Shown here piece by piece: positions 12,715 through 23,538 of a stretch of DNA of 64,000 bases. The notes beneath the pieces are model-generated. The model did not search any database. It was not told the DNA's origin and saw nothing but the letters and a program-made list of their open reading frames with translations. Each line of letters opens with the position of its first letter. Position 1 is the first letter of the stretch. The position numbers and the translations under genes are program-made. This stretch comes from Leptobrachium leishanense. Taxonomy: Eukaryota > Chordata > Amphibia > Anura > Megophryidae. Location of the stretch: NCBI GenBank assembly GCA_009667805.1, contig CM019065.1:15264952-15328951 (forward strand). The letters run 5' to 3'.

Positions 12715-13450
12715 CGCTCCATGCTTCAAACCCCAAGAGACTTTATGTTCAATTTATATCGTGTGTTTTTAAATATTTCACATCGTTTGGTTTTAGTTTA
12801 ATTTAGTTTAGTGTAAAATGGCATAGCTTTGGTTTTAAAAATACTTATATTCCTGTAGGTAAATGTGTTTTTGTGTATACAGTAAACAAGCTTTACTGCT
12901 GTGTAATTTATGCACCAGGGCTTTTCCCATTATCTAGCTGCATGTTTAATTCAAGGGATCTCTGATAGTGTGTGTTTAATCTGATATGTTAGAACAATGG
13001 ATGTACAAACGTTGTGTGAGGCTGAAAGGCTAGAGAATGTAAAGAATGTTTATTGTAAATAACTGACCTAATGTAATTAGTATGGGTATGCAAATTATGA
13101 CTAGTAATTAGTATGGGTATGCAAATTATGACTGTTGGACTTCAGCATAAATGGTGGTTTGTTCATTAAAAAGGTCAGAGAACTCTCAGAGCTCAGAGAG
13201 AGAGAATCCTGTTCTAAAGCATACAGCCGCGCCTGGTGTCTTTATTTCAGCGAGGCTACACTATACACTATCACCCTCAGAAGGCAGAGAGCGGCCTTCT
13301 GGAGATTCCTAACGTCTCCAGTCAGAGGAACAGAAGCAGGCAGGTCAAGCTGCTCGAGGCGCGGAGGACAGCGCTCCCAGTAGCCGGGCTGACCGCAACG
13401 AAGGGGTGTCTGGAGAGCCAGGACAGACGGAAGGGAACGGTTCCTTCACA
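12715..13450 (+). mobile_element. solo LTR (736 bp) of an ERV-like element
   Basis: The segment interrupts LINE ORF2 and is flanked by a perfect 4-bp duplication GTAA (12,711-12,714; 13,451-13,454). It ends TTCACA and starts CGCTCC, consistent with TG...CA ends after one transition. A 31-bp direct repeat near 13,080-13,140 holds two ATGCAAAT octamers (13,088-13,095; 13,119-13,126), as in LTR enhancers. ATTAAA near 13,166 may be the poly(A) signal. No internal region is present, so it is the product of LTR-LTR recombination. Confidence 0.65.
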
Positions 13451-14082
13451 GTAAGCAATATCATAGAGGTGATCGGGCGGTCAGGAATTAAGGTACTTAT
13501 GGGGTGTAGACCTTCAGGGCCTAAAAACTGCTGGAGAGGGATATAGGGGCCGTCAGATGCCAAACCCAGAAAAGATGGGACCAACCCTGGAGGAAAATCA
13601 GGATTACTCGTAATCCGAGTCAGCGAAGGGAGATAAGCCCAGACGGGCTGGGCACCGTCGCCATAAGCAGAGCGTCGGGTAAATCATAGGGTGGTGGTGG
13701 GAGCACAAGGATTCAAACGGAGAAGTCTACCATGGCAACGAGACTATAGGGAATCTAACAAATAATTGCTCCAAGTGAACCCATAGTTTGTGGGGAGGGG
13801 ACATGGACCAATCACTCAAGCGCGTTAAGAGAGCAGCCATGTAATATAGTTCTAAGTGAGGAAGACCCACTCCACCTCTGGATTTGGGGTGTGTAAGGAC
13901 TGTGTATGCCAACTGGGATCTGCCAGCTGCCCAGACAAATTTCAGGAAGATGCTTTTAAGGGAACTAAAAAGCGAGGGAGGGATGGTGATTGGTAATGTT
14001 TGAAAGAGGTATAAAAATTTCGGGAGGACAGTCATTTTTAAAATGTTAACACGGCCAAACCATGAAAAGTGTGGTTTATCCC

Positions 14083-14475
14083 AATCTTTCAAGTCTTGAG
14101 ACACTCGTGTAAGTAAGGGTGCATAATTCAGGTCATAGAGAGACGTCAGATCTGAGGGGAGCCAAATCACCAAACTAATCACCACGTTTTTTCTTCTCTC
14201 TCACAGAATCTCCTTGATGTACAGTTGAGCTGGCAGGGAACAAAGAGACAGAACCCACCCACCACAGATGCATATATACTTAAGTGAAACAATGTTGCAC
14301 ACATATGACCAATAGCTCCACATTTCCTTTTCTGACCATCCAGCCCAGGTCATCAGTCATGTCCCCCTTCCTTAAAGGTGCAGGGGATTCTATCTTTCAA
14401 GTCTTGAGACACTCGTGTAAGTAGGGGTGCATAATTCAGGTCATAGAGAGACGTCAGATCCGAGGGGAGCCAAAG
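14083..14475 (-). repeat. ~85-bp direct duplication flanking a ~220-bp insert in the LINE
   Basis: The segment from ATCTTTCAAGTCTTGAGACA to GAGGGGAGCCAAA occurs at 14,083-14,166 and again at 14,390-14,475 with few differences. The ~220 bp between them are unrelated to ORF2; read on the minus strand they contain GGAAGGGGGACATGACTG, like a polypurine tract meeting an LTR start, and TATATATG further in. It may be an LTR fragment, but no second boundary is clear. Confidence 0.5.
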
Positions 14476-15156
14476 ACCCAGGTATTGCATAGCGGACCCA
14501 GGCCAGGAAAAGGGGGCATGTTTTTGCAGTGCCGTCTTAATAGAGGGCTTAACACCAATACTTAACATCTCGCACTTGTCTACATTGATTTTAAAATTGG
14601 ACACCGCTGCGTTTTTCTCAACCTCCTGCAGGAAAGCCGAATTAGAGCTGACAGGGTCCAGGAGGGTGAGAATCACGTCGTCGCCAAATGCCTAAATTTT
14701 GTAATGGTGAAATGGCAATTGAAGGCCCTTAATGTCATCGTTGTCCCTAATTCGTTGTAGGAACAGCTCTAGGGTCAGTATGAAAAGGAGAGGAGAAAGG
14801 GGACACCCTTGACGTGTGCCGTTCCCAATAGCCACCGGGCTAGAAAACACTCCATTGATTCATAGGACCGCTGTAGGGGCAGTATACATCGCAGGGATCC
14901 ACTCCATGAAACGCAGGCCAAAGCCAAATTTTTTCAGAACTGCTAGTAGAAAGGTCCAATCAACTCTGTCGAACACCTTTTCAGCGTCAACATAGAGAAG
15001 GACCATTGGCGTATTAGTAGTCTGTGCCCTGTAAATCATGCTAATAGCCCTGAGGGTATTGTCACGGGCACTACTTTGCGGGACGAAGCCCACCTGGTCG
15101 GGATGCACTAAAGCAGGGATGATGGGGTTGAGGCGTAGTGCCATCATCTTTGCCAT

Positions 15157-15520
15157 TATTATTATTATTATTATTCTTTATTTATAAAGCGCCAGCATAT
15201 TCCGCAGCGCTGTACAATAAGCACAGTATAGACAGGGTTACAATACATTGAACAACATTTGACAAACAGTACAGGAGGAGATGAGGGCCCTATTCCCGTA
15301 GGAACTCACAATCTAGGAGGGTTGGGGTTGGAAACAGGAGGAGAGGACTGTAAGGTGAGAGTGATTGATGATTGCGTCAGTGAGTTGGGTGGTAGGCTTC
15401 CCTAAATAGGAATGTTTTAAGGGAGCGTTTGAAGGAAGAGAAGTTAGGGGAAAGTCTGACAGTACGAAGGAGAGCGTTCCAGAGAGTGGGGGCTGCGCGT
15501 GAGAAATCCTGCAGTCTATA
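15157..15520 (-). mobile_element. L2/CR1-like LINE 3' tail with (ATT)n
   Basis: On the minus strand a short C-terminal ORF2 piece with APTLWNALL and SFKRSLKTFLFREAY leads to a 3' part containing AGCGCTGCGGAATATGC and ends in an (AAT)n run (15,157-15,180 on the plus strand). The WNxLP-type C-terminus and the microsatellite tail are typical of 5'-truncated L2/CR1-type LINEs abundant in frogs. Confidence 0.65.
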
Positions 15521-15553
15521 CCATGAGTTTAATGTCTGTATTTATTAAAGATA

Positions 15554-15781
15554 GACAATTGGCAGCTTTGTGAATAGACGAACTGCCACAAAATTGCACC
15601 ACACAGTGAAATTTACCATTCGGTGATCTTCTTTGGCAAGTTTGGTGCTTTGTGAATAAACCCTACAGAGTCTTTTTTTTTTAACTAAACATTCATAAAA
15701 AAGCAGAGCACATGTAAGATATCAGCAACAGAAAATAAACATAAGGACATCTCATTTTTTTTGGTGTTAGTGCCCCTTTAA
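15554..15781. other. old repeat carrying the right-hand LINE target duplication
   Basis: Starts with the second copy of the 17-bp target duplication and continues with AT-rich non-coding sequence resembling the tract before 11,455. No gene seen. Confidence 0.5.
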
Positions 15782-16249
15782 GGCTAATAACAGACGAACG
15801 CAGTGATCACGTCCGTGTTGCCGCACAGTTTAACGTCCGTCGTAGCATGGAATCATGATCAATAGAGACACACACACGAAGTACGTGCGCACCGAACTGC
15901 ACACGCACAACGCACGTAACAAACGGACCATGTTAGGCAAGAATGTAAAACCGCCACCACGGACGCGCAGAGTGCGCCACATCTGCGTAGCGTTCTGTGT
16001 GAGTGATGAGGAGATGTCAAACGCAGCGCATTTGCGACGTCCAGCACCTTGACGCACACAATGGCTTTTCATATCCTTTTCAAATTTGTATAATTTTTCA
16101 TATTAATTTTATTTCCCATAATTCCCTTTTTTTTTCTACGTCCGTCAAAAAAAACAGACCGTGTGGTGTCTACAGTATCTTCTGTCAATACCTCTGTCCG
16201 TTATGCACGCCCGCAGAGTGCGCTCTGACTGTGTTCGTCTGACTTAGTC
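15782..16249. mobile_element. MITE (subfamily beta)
   Basis: Begins GGCTAATAACAGACGAACGC, ends CGTCTGACTTAGTC and is flanked by TAA/TTA-type triplets. Internal GTGATCACGTCCGTGTTGCC matches the copies at 17,078 and 17,579. The short frames in it are shadows of the CpG-rich interior. Confidence 0.7.
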
Positions 16250-17077
16250 TTAAGGGGAAAAAAAGTGGGTCCATTTTTATGTAGTGCAACTTTAATGTCC
16301 TGTGATCCAGAGAGAGAAATTCAAAGGACATCAGGCGATGTCTGATCATTGGACGCTTCCCCTGTCGTGCTTTGATATTCTCCGTCTGGGTCATCTTTGT
16401 GTATCACGGTTTCAAAAACAATTGACAAAGGCTTTTAGTGAACAATCCCTAGTGAGTGCTTCGTGACCTCGATGTCTTCTCGTGCCCATGTTCCTGCGTA
16501 CAGGTCATGTATGGTATAAATCACTTCATGTGCCAACTGCTCTCTAGACAATGGCACCACGTGGCCAATGTCCTCTAACAGGAACCGAGTCCGGGAACAC
16601 TTTTTCTTGGGGTCATCACTTCCAGCTGGTTTTGCCTAAACATATTTTCTTCTTTCACCTGGTGAGCAGCGAATGAAAAGTGCTTCCTGACATAATATGC
16701 TGGGCCAACTAAAATGATGGACCACTTTTTCTACCTGAGAATATGTGAAAAAAATACCACACATATATAAATAAAAAGATATTAAAACGTAACTTTTATT
16801 GTCACACAGTGGTGATTAAATTAAAACGGCTGATCCTGATCGAGATCAAACATACACACATATAATTAAAAAACAAGTACCACTGTATATACTCCCAAAT
16901 TACTGGTACTAAACCTAATCATTTCTTATAACCGATGTAAATAATGCCCAATTGGCAAATGAAAGTACCAGACAAGGAGAACAGTGAGAGAAAAATAGGG
17001 AATCCAGGGAATTGCTCCACTCAAATTAATGATCACTGCAATCTGAGGGTATTTGTAATTTCACACCTGCACTATAA
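16250..17077. other. unassigned intergenic sequence
   Basis: About 830 bp of AT-rich DNA between two MITEs, with no family-level coding match and no paired terminal repeats that I can see. Confidence 0.5.
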
Positions 17078-17455
17078 GGCCCGTGTCAGATGAACGCAGT
17101 GATCACGTCCAGGGTGCCGCACAGGTTAACGTCCATCGCAGCATAGAATCATGATCAAAAGAGACCCGCACACGAAGTGCGTCCGCACTGAACAGCGCAC
17201 GTACGACGCACGTGGGAAACGGACGCAAGTTAGGCAAGTACTTAAAACCGCTAGAACGGACGCGCAGAGTGCGCCACGTCAGCGTAGCATTTTGTGTGTG
17301 TAATGGAACGAAGTCAGACGGACTGCATTTGCGACGTCCAGCATCTTGACGCACAAAATGGCTTTTCATATCATGTATCAAATTTTTATTATTTTTCATA
17401 TTAATTTTGTTTCCCATAATTCCCTTTTTTTTCTACATCCGTCAAGAAAAACGGA
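17078..17455. mobile_element. MITE (subfamily beta), right end lost
   Basis: Starts GGCCCGTGTCAGATGAACGC after TAA and follows the beta consensus to about the poly-T and CGTCAAGAAAAACGG tract, then stops without the right terminal repeat. The next 120 bp before the following MITE are unassigned. Confidence 0.6.
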
Positions 17456-17578
17456 TATTTAATATGCTGCGGGAAGGAAATCCAGGCAGGTCGTCATTTT
17501 CCTTAAATCCAGATTCGGGCTACCTCACTACAGCTCCCTGGTTCTCAACGCTGGAGCACTGGTACTGGGTGGAGCTAA

Positions 17579-18016
17579 GGCTCGGGTCAGACGAACGCAC
17601 AGATTACGTCCGTGTTGCCGCACATTCTACCGTCCTTGGTAGCATGCAATTATGATCAATAGAGACCCACATACAAAGTATGTCCGCACAGAAGTGCAGA
17701 CGCACAACGGACACAGCAAACGGACGCAAGTTAGGCAAGAACGTAAAGCTGCTAGAACGGACATGTGGAGTGCGCCACGTTCGCAGCGTCCACGTAGCTT
17801 TGTGTGTGAGTGATGGAACGTAGTCAGGGTCTGCATTTTTGACGTCCAGCATTTTTGATGGACAAAATGGTTTTTCATATTAATTTTATTTCCCATCTAC
17901 ATCAGTCAAAAAAACCGTCAGGCACAAATCGGACCGTGTTGCCACTACCTTGTCGTCAGTCAGAAAGTACGTCTGTTGTGCACGGACGCACAGTCCACAC
18001 ATAATGCGCTCATCTG
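17579..18016. mobile_element. MITE (subfamily beta), split by the gypsy insertion
   Basis: Starts GGCTCGGGTCAGACGAACGC after TAA at 17,576-17,578 and runs to ...GCGCTCATCTG, where the Mag-like gypsy element begins. Its last bases, GTCTGACCCTAGCC, stand 44.6 kb away at 62,626-62,639, followed by TTA. The duplicated ATCTG/GTCTG is the gypsy target site. Confidence 0.65.
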
Positions 18017-18653
18017 TGTAGTGTTCTGGATAATACGAGACGTCTTGGGTCTTCATTAAGGCTGGGGTCAGACCAGCGCATTTTTAACGTGCGTTCTGGC
18101 GCACATAATTACGGCCGCACTAGCAGCACATGACGGGCAATGACGGCCAATATACGATGTACGGCCGCACAAAAGTCCGGCCAATGCAACGCAAGTGGAA
18201 TTTGAACGCATTTTTCTGAGAACGCTGAACCGCTAGTACTGACGTACTGAGTGCGCAGCTGCGGCATAGCGGCGTGTTTGCGTGATTAGGAGATGTCAGA
18301 CACTGCTGATGTCCAGCCTACATAACGTCCAGACGCAAAAAGAGTTTTATTGACGATCCGTACAAAATCACGCCCGAAAATAAGCGTCGTCTGACCGTTT
18401 TTGCGCATTCCGTGAAAAAATACATCAATGCGTTCGGACGCACTTTTTCACGTTCGCGGGGAAAAATGCTTTCGTCTGACCCTAGCCTTATAGGTTTATT
18501 AACAACTAAGCATACAGGTTTCCTATAACAGCAACTGTCTGCGTCTCTAGTCAGCCTCAACTGGCAGACACAATGGACGACCAACTGCCAACAGCCAACC
18601 GACAAAAGAAACACCCACTTCCCCCCATTGGCAGCCAGCGCAGCTACACCACA
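18017..18653 (-). repeat. 3' LTR of the Mag-like element, interrupted by a MITE
   Basis: Begins TGTAGTGTTCTGGA and ends CTACACCACA on the plus strand, like the copy at 62,452-62,625. About 207 bp remain after removal of the MITE at 18,060-18,487. It has roughly 33 bp (around 18,585-18,615) absent from the other LTR. Confidence 0.85.
18060..18487. mobile_element. MITE in the 3' LTR (subfamily alpha)
   Basis: Ends GGCTGGGGTCAGAC and GTCTGACCCTAGCC with TAA/TTA flanks. The 5' LTR has the empty site TTCATTAATAGG, so the MITE came after the gypsy element. Confidence 0.85.
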
Positions 18654-18672
18654 CCTTCCCCCTTTTCTTAAA
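18654..18672 (-). promoter_or_regulatory. polypurine tract of the Mag-like element
   Basis: On the minus strand AAGAAAAGGGGGAAGG abuts the start of the 3' LTR (TGTGGTGTAG). It is the expected plus-strand primer site for reverse transcription and fixes the element's orientation. Confidence 0.75.
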
Positions 18673-18859
18673 AAACGAAAAAAAAACGAAAAAAACCCAC
18701 ACAAAACAAAAGAAAACAAAGGAAATATGTCCAGTACAAGTCTATGTATCTTCCAGACCCTCCTGACATCCATTCTGTAATCTGTGTTTTCGGTTCACGT
18801 ATAGGGAGGGATGAGCTATTCGGTTCGATCGGACCACAGGTCAGGTGCAAGACAGGTTC

Positions 18860-18985
18860 AAGACTATGCCAATCACGTCTCAGAGTCCTGATTGGGCAAA
18901 TTTTAGCCAATCATGGGCTCACAGAGCTAAGTCCCGCAGCACACTATATAAGGCTTCACACAGCGCTTCAGCACGTGTTTGAGAG
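18860..18985 (+). promoter_or_regulatory. hAT promoter with TATA and CCAAT boxes
   Basis: TATATAAG at 18,945-18,952 lies downstream of two GCCAATCA boxes (near 18,868 and 18,906) and one inverted ATTGG (near 18,891). The spacing fits a compact RNA polymerase II promoter driving the transposase; the leader that follows is the minisatellite. Its position just inside the left terminal repeat supports the orientation of the element. Confidence 0.65.
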
Positions 18986-19019
18986 GAGATTGTTCTTGTA
19001 TTAGTGTGTGTTCTCACGG

Positions 19020-19390
19020 CCAGTCTGCCACCAGCTACTGGGGGGGTCTCATTTCTACAAAATATTTGGGAATTGTTCTAATCCGTGTGTTCTCACTGCC
19101 ACCAAGAATCTTGGGGGGGTCAGCAATTTCTACAAAATATTTGGGAATTGTTCTAATCCGTGTGTTCTCACTGCCACCAAGAATTTTGGGGGGTCAGTAA
19201 TTTCTACAAAATATTTGGGAATTGTTCTAATCTGTGTGTTCTCACTGCCACCAAGTATTTTGGGGGGGGTCAGTAATTTCTACAAATTATTTGGGAATTG
19301 TTCTAATCCGTGTGTTCTCACTGCCACCAAGTATTTTGGGTGGTCAGTAATTTCTACAAATTATTTGGGAATTGTTCTAATCTGTGTATT
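19020..19390 (+). repeat. ~67-bp minisatellite in the hAT 5' leader (block 1)
   Basis: Units with TTCTACAAAATATTTGGGAA, TGTTCTCACTGCCACCAAG and a G-run repeat about five times here. The array continues after the ERV at 29,755-29,941 and after the next LTR element at 34,398-34,640, then decays into ~65-bp units with CTATCAGGGGGTC (34,660-35,000). Both LTR elements inserted into it. Confidence 0.9.
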
Positions 19391-20054
19391 TGTAACCGGA
19401 ATCTGCTAGGTTCACTCGAGACGGAGCCGGACCGGACACAAACAAGGATTGTCTGAACATAAGTCTCTTCAGGAAAGGCAAACGTTATTAGTGTCGTCAC
19501 ACAATGCTCACACAGGATTAAAAAGCAAAGAGTGAGCCTCGATCTCACCCCGGCGAGGGGTTTTATACCCCGAATACATAATTAGGTACATCCCAATTAG
19601 CTCACCTCCCGGTGACACTTATCCCACCCCACGTGGGTTAATACCTCCCATTGTTAATACAAAGGCATTCCATACATTGACCGTAAATTGGCAAACTTCA
19701 TGTTAGTCTGACAGTTTGTGATTTGCTGCCGCACTCAATCCGGGCCATGCCCACCTCCCTTGTGGCTGTGCTTGTTTATTCCAGATAAGACATGGTCTGG
19801 TTTCTACGCTCTCTTTGTCTCTCTGCAGGCCTTTGTGACCGTCATGTATCCATTCGTCATCCTGTCTCTCTGTGCCAAGAGCAGCCCTGATCATCCCTTA
19901 TTTTAATTGCTTCTCTGTTAATACAACACATTCCTAAGATTCTATGTAAGCTTCATTCTAAATCTACCTAGTTATTTTCAAGTGAACCAATATTCTGAAC
20001 AAGATGGCCGCCTGGCTCATAATGGCAACCATCTTCCAGCCTGATTCCACTTCA
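19391..20054 (-). repeat. ERV 3' LTR
   Basis: 664 bp, plus strand TGTAACCGG...CACTTCA, so on the coding strand TGAAGTGG...CCGGTTACA. A minus-strand GGGTATAAAACC near 19,557-19,569 is a likely TATA box. Confidence 0.92.
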
Positions 20055-20064
20055 TTCCCCCCTT
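20055..20064 (-). promoter_or_regulatory. ERV polypurine tract
   Basis: AAGGGGGGAA on the minus strand directly precedes the TGAAGTGG start of the 3' LTR; it is the expected plus-strand DNA primer. Confidence 0.85.
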
Positions 20065-20103
20065 GGCTCAAGCCTCAGGACCTCTTCCTGATGCTTGTAG
20101 CCA

Positions 20104-21949
20104 TCACACCCCACTAGTATTATTCTTGAGTTCCTCATACTTTAGGAGACATATTTTCGCTGGGAACATATCTTGTGGAATTATCAGTGGTATCTTTTGT
20201 GTCTGCGTGAGTGTCAGTGCTCTCTTGCATAGTGGCCATAGACATAGCCCTATGCGGTACGTCAGTATTCCTACAACCAGGATCACCACTATCATCAGAA
20301 TCATGGATCCAATCTGTGAGATAAATCTCAGGATGGATCCAAACCACTCTCCGATTGCTCCAAACCCACGAAGTGGATTCCAGCCTTCAGCGGCGATTCT
20401 CCTTGCTGTGTTCTGCAACTGTGCTACCTTCTCTTGGTGATCCTGGATCACCTGGTAATAGTCCGGGACATCGTGTGTAGTGTTCCTGATGAAGGTGCAA
20501 CATTCATAGTGCATTGTCATTTCACACAATCCATTCAAAGCTGCACTGATCTGTTCTAGTGCCATATCATGTATCATCTGCACCTTCCGTATCTCACGCA
20601 CTTCCAGATTCAGCAACTGAATGTCCATACTGGTTTTATTCAGAATTTCATTCATCAGACTGGCATAACTGTTCAGTCTTACCATCAACTCTCGTCCCCA
20701 TCCAGTCCACGCCGGCAGCCATGACCATATTCAATCCACCTTTCTAAACATCTCTCTCTTCTGTCTTTCAAACACCAGTGGGTACCTAGGGTGGAGTTCT
20801 GTGTCTGTATTAGTGTCTTCCCCCCTTACTCTCTGAATTGGGATCAATTTAGCCAGATAACACATTCCCGTTATTGTTGGTGGCACCCATGTGTAACACA
20901 CCTTCCCACAACACACCTGGTATCCCCCTCTCAATATAAATGGTGACAAATGTAGTGTTCCCTTTGCTATTTCTATCATCAGTTGTCTCAGCCGTTTCAT
21001 CATATCCTGTGCACTCTGCCTTCCATCCGTCACCTTTGCAATCACTACCTCTTGCTCACTCGTGAGTTTTCTACATCGTATGTATAGAAAATTTGCCTGC
21101 TCCTTTGTGTTGAATGTGTAGATGTATGTTGTCCAGTTGAACTTGCTTGAGTAGCACCCTCCACCCTCATTATGTGTGTCTCTATCTGGTCCTAGTTGGA
21201 AGCACCACTCTGGTGGGTATACTGGCCCTATTATAGGGTACCCAGGACTGAATGATTCTGTTTTTTCCCTGGGTGCATCGAAAGCATGTATTGCGACATT
21301 CCCTGACGCAAACATACTCAGATTCATTGGAACAGAAGCAAATGGGATGTGGATTGTCTCTGGGTGCAACCTACTACACACCCAGCATGCGGTTTGCCCA
21401 GACTTCTTAGCATAATCATATTTAAATTGCAAGTAAATGTCCTCTTGGCAAAATCTCGGATGTCGCCTCTCGTTTTTGTCTCCACATGGTACGATTCTCC
21501 ATCACCGGGTGCATACCATTCCAGATATGGGAGATATCCACTTTCTCGGCAGTGCTTGGACACCTGGGGCATGCTCCATGCGAGAGTCCATAGATCAAGT
21601 TTGCAAGGTACAAAATCAGTACCAAAAATGCCCCAAATGTCAAAATCCCCATGGCAATTCTTTTCACAGTCACATAAACCCAATCCCTCCCCACCGGAAT
21701 TTCAAAAATAAAAGACATTTCTTGATGATCAAGGGTGGGGGCCGGGCCCCTAAAAAGCACCCTTGGGGTATCCCCCGGGGGATCCCATTGCTCCCCTGTT
21801 GGTGGATGGTCAGGCCTTATTGTGTCCATCAAGACACCCACTTGTGAAATCATTTGGGTGCCTTCAGTTGGATCATTCAGATGCTCATGGCTGTGGTCTT
21901 TGTCAGCTTTAGCCTCAGCGGATTGGTCTCCTTGGCGACGACCTTCCAT
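20104..21949 (-). pseudogene. env: ERV envelope gene, broken
   Basis: Env is the surface and fusion glycoprotein. A 175-codon first part (21,949-21,422) starts about 70 nt inside the end of pol in another frame and holds a hydrophobic segment at residues ~98-123, after an unusually long N-terminal leader. The surface-subunit frame (to 20,731) has a CWVC motif and a furin-type RQKR site (20,755-20,766). An in-frame TGA follows at 20,731-20,733, and the transmembrane subunit then continues in the same frame, with CX7CC (20,500-20,529) and a membrane anchor at residues ~124-150 of that piece. A frame change lies between the leader and surface parts (about 21,430-21,510). It cannot give a complete protein. 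Confidence 0.85.
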
Positions 21950-23538
21950 GCTGGTTCAGGACTGGCTGCAGCAACTTTCAGTCTGAAGTGATGTATCCAC
22001 GGGACCACCTCGGCAACCTTTACTGGTGTAGGGGTTGATAACAGGACAAGGTAAGGACCTCTCCACTTTGGGCCTAGTTGGTAATTTTTCCACTCTTTCA
22101 CCTATACTGAATCACCTGGAAAATACTTGTGGAGTGGGGGATACAAAAAGTGAGGTATATTATCTCCCACCCAAGTATTCAGTTTCTGCTTTGATTTACC
22201 TAACAATGCAACCTGATCATTTAATTTAGTTTCTCCCAATGCCCGAAGGTCCCCCCTTAGTCCAGTAATCAGAGGGGTAGGCCGTCCGAACATGAGTTCG
22301 TACGGACTTAGCTTCAATTGGGGGGTTGGCCTGCACCTAATGTGCAAGAGGACTATCGGCAGCACATCCAACCAGCCTAGCGACATCTCTTGGCACAATT
22401 TGGACATCAAAGTCTTTAGGGTACGGTTCATTCTCTTGACTTTTCCCGAGCTTTGGGGCCTGTAGGCAGTATGTAGCTTCCAGGTGATGCCCAACAGACG
22501 GGCAAACTGTTGTAAACAGTTCTGTATAAATGCAGGGCCATGGTCTGACCCTATCTCGAGAGGAAGTCCATAGCGTGGTATTATTTCTTTCATCAGACTC
22601 TTCACCACCTCCACAGTCTTTTCAGTTCTTGTTGGGAAAGCTTCCACCCATCCTGTCAGGGTGCACACCATTACCAGTAGATATTTGTATCCTTTGCAGG
22701 GCGGTAGCACTGTGAAGTCTATCTGTAACGATGCCATTGGGGATAGCCCGATTGGCTGTTTTCCTGGAGGTTGAGATGGGCCTGTTCTCGGGTTGTTTTT
22801 GGCACATGTCACGCACTGCTGGGCTATTGCTTTGCAGACTACTGACAGTCCGGGTACGTAGAAATGTGGCTCTAATTGCTGTTCCATCACGTCTCTTCCT
22901 CCATGGGTACTTGCGTGAAGTGTTCTTACAATCTCAGGAGCCAATGTTGCTGGTAGGACTATTTGTCCATTCTTCAACTGGAACCATCCGTCTTCTCCAT
23001 ATCCGCCTTGTTCTTCTGATAGCCACTTCTTTTCTTTCTCTGAATATACGGGTGTCCATTCACTCAGTGGCGCCGGTAGAAGTGCAGCCACCACTGGTTT
23101 TGCTTTGTATCGTGCCAATTCTCCATGGTTTCCCCAGACAAATTCTTCTTTCGGGAAATAGTATCGCCATGCGAAGAACAGCAGGTCTTGTCTGTCTTGT
23201 GAATCTCTTACTGCTGGTATGAAAAAGTTCATTGCACTTTTCTTCATTTTTGGCAGTCTGTTCTTGATAAGGATCTCCTTGAGGAAGAACCTCACCAACG
23301 GGGCTTGGTATTCTTCTGCTCCCAACTCTCCCAAACTTAGCAGTATTCGTGTAATCCGTAGATTATTATGAGGGTTGGTTGTCAAATTTTCAAAACGTTC
23401 GGCGAAATTTTCTGCTCGTTCAACTTCGGTTACTTTTGTGTCTTCTTCACACTCCCCCATTACTTTTACGCCGAAGAATTTCAGCATCATTCTGTAGGCT
23501 CTGCGTAGTCTTTGCTGAACTTCTGAGGTGTTAATCAT
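21877..23538 (-). pseudogene. pol: ERV pol, 3' half: OGFR-like domain tail plus integrase
   Basis: One 478-codon frame (23,538-22,102) reads from the OGFR-like domain (residues 1-~144) straight into integrase; a TAG at 22,102-22,104 then cuts off the C-terminal domain (to 21,877), which has GPKWRGPYLVLL. Integrase inserts viral DNA into the genome. The zinc-binding HHCC is present (H208, H212, C242, C245). Of the catalytic triad, D274 and D332 are kept, but the third position (residue 368, in SSGKVKRMN) is Lys where Glu is required. The last ~70 nt overlap env in a different frame, as in gammaretroviruses. Confidence 0.9.

Larger units (their letters stand above)
12105..15156 (-). pseudogene. 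L1/Tx1-type ORF2 (reverse transcriptase) remnants
   Basis: Minus-strand pieces add up to the RT and C-terminal part of an ORF2. At 14,860-15,156 DQVGFVPQSSARDN and VDAEKVFDRVDW are RT motifs of the L1/Tx1 type. The catalytic AFGDDVIL stands near 14,645-14,670. KINVDKCEMLSIG follows (14,353-14,676). WFGRVNILKMTVLPKFLY lies at 13,727-14,185, and ETNYKLILRWYLTP near 12,390 is the C-terminal signature. Frames change repeatedly and the endonuclease half is absent. Removing the solo LTR and one GTAA copy rejoins the reading frame at 12,714/13,451, which supports both calls. Confidence 0.8.
11472..15553 (-). mobile_element. L1/Tx1-type LINE, 5'-truncated, minus strand
   Basis: The segment is bounded by a perfect 17-bp direct repeat GACAATTGGCAGCTTTG (11,455-11,471 and 15,554-15,570), the kind of target duplication made by target-primed reverse transcription. 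The 3' end lies on the left and the 5' side is truncated on the right. It holds ORF2 remnants and is interrupted by a solo LTR (12,715-13,450), a duplicated segment with an insert (14,083-14,475) and an L2-like tail at its 5' side (15,157-15,520). Confidence 0.8.

Noticed and set aside
14170..14390. Solo LTR call for the insert in the LINE
   Set aside because: Only one plausible LTR boundary is visible and the flanking duplication is ~85 bp, not 4-6 bp; left as unassigned.
21324..21683. 119-codon minus-strand frame over env as a separate protein
   Set aside because: Overlaps the leader and surface frames; neither its start nor its end fits a subunit, and it carries no env motif beyond the overlap.
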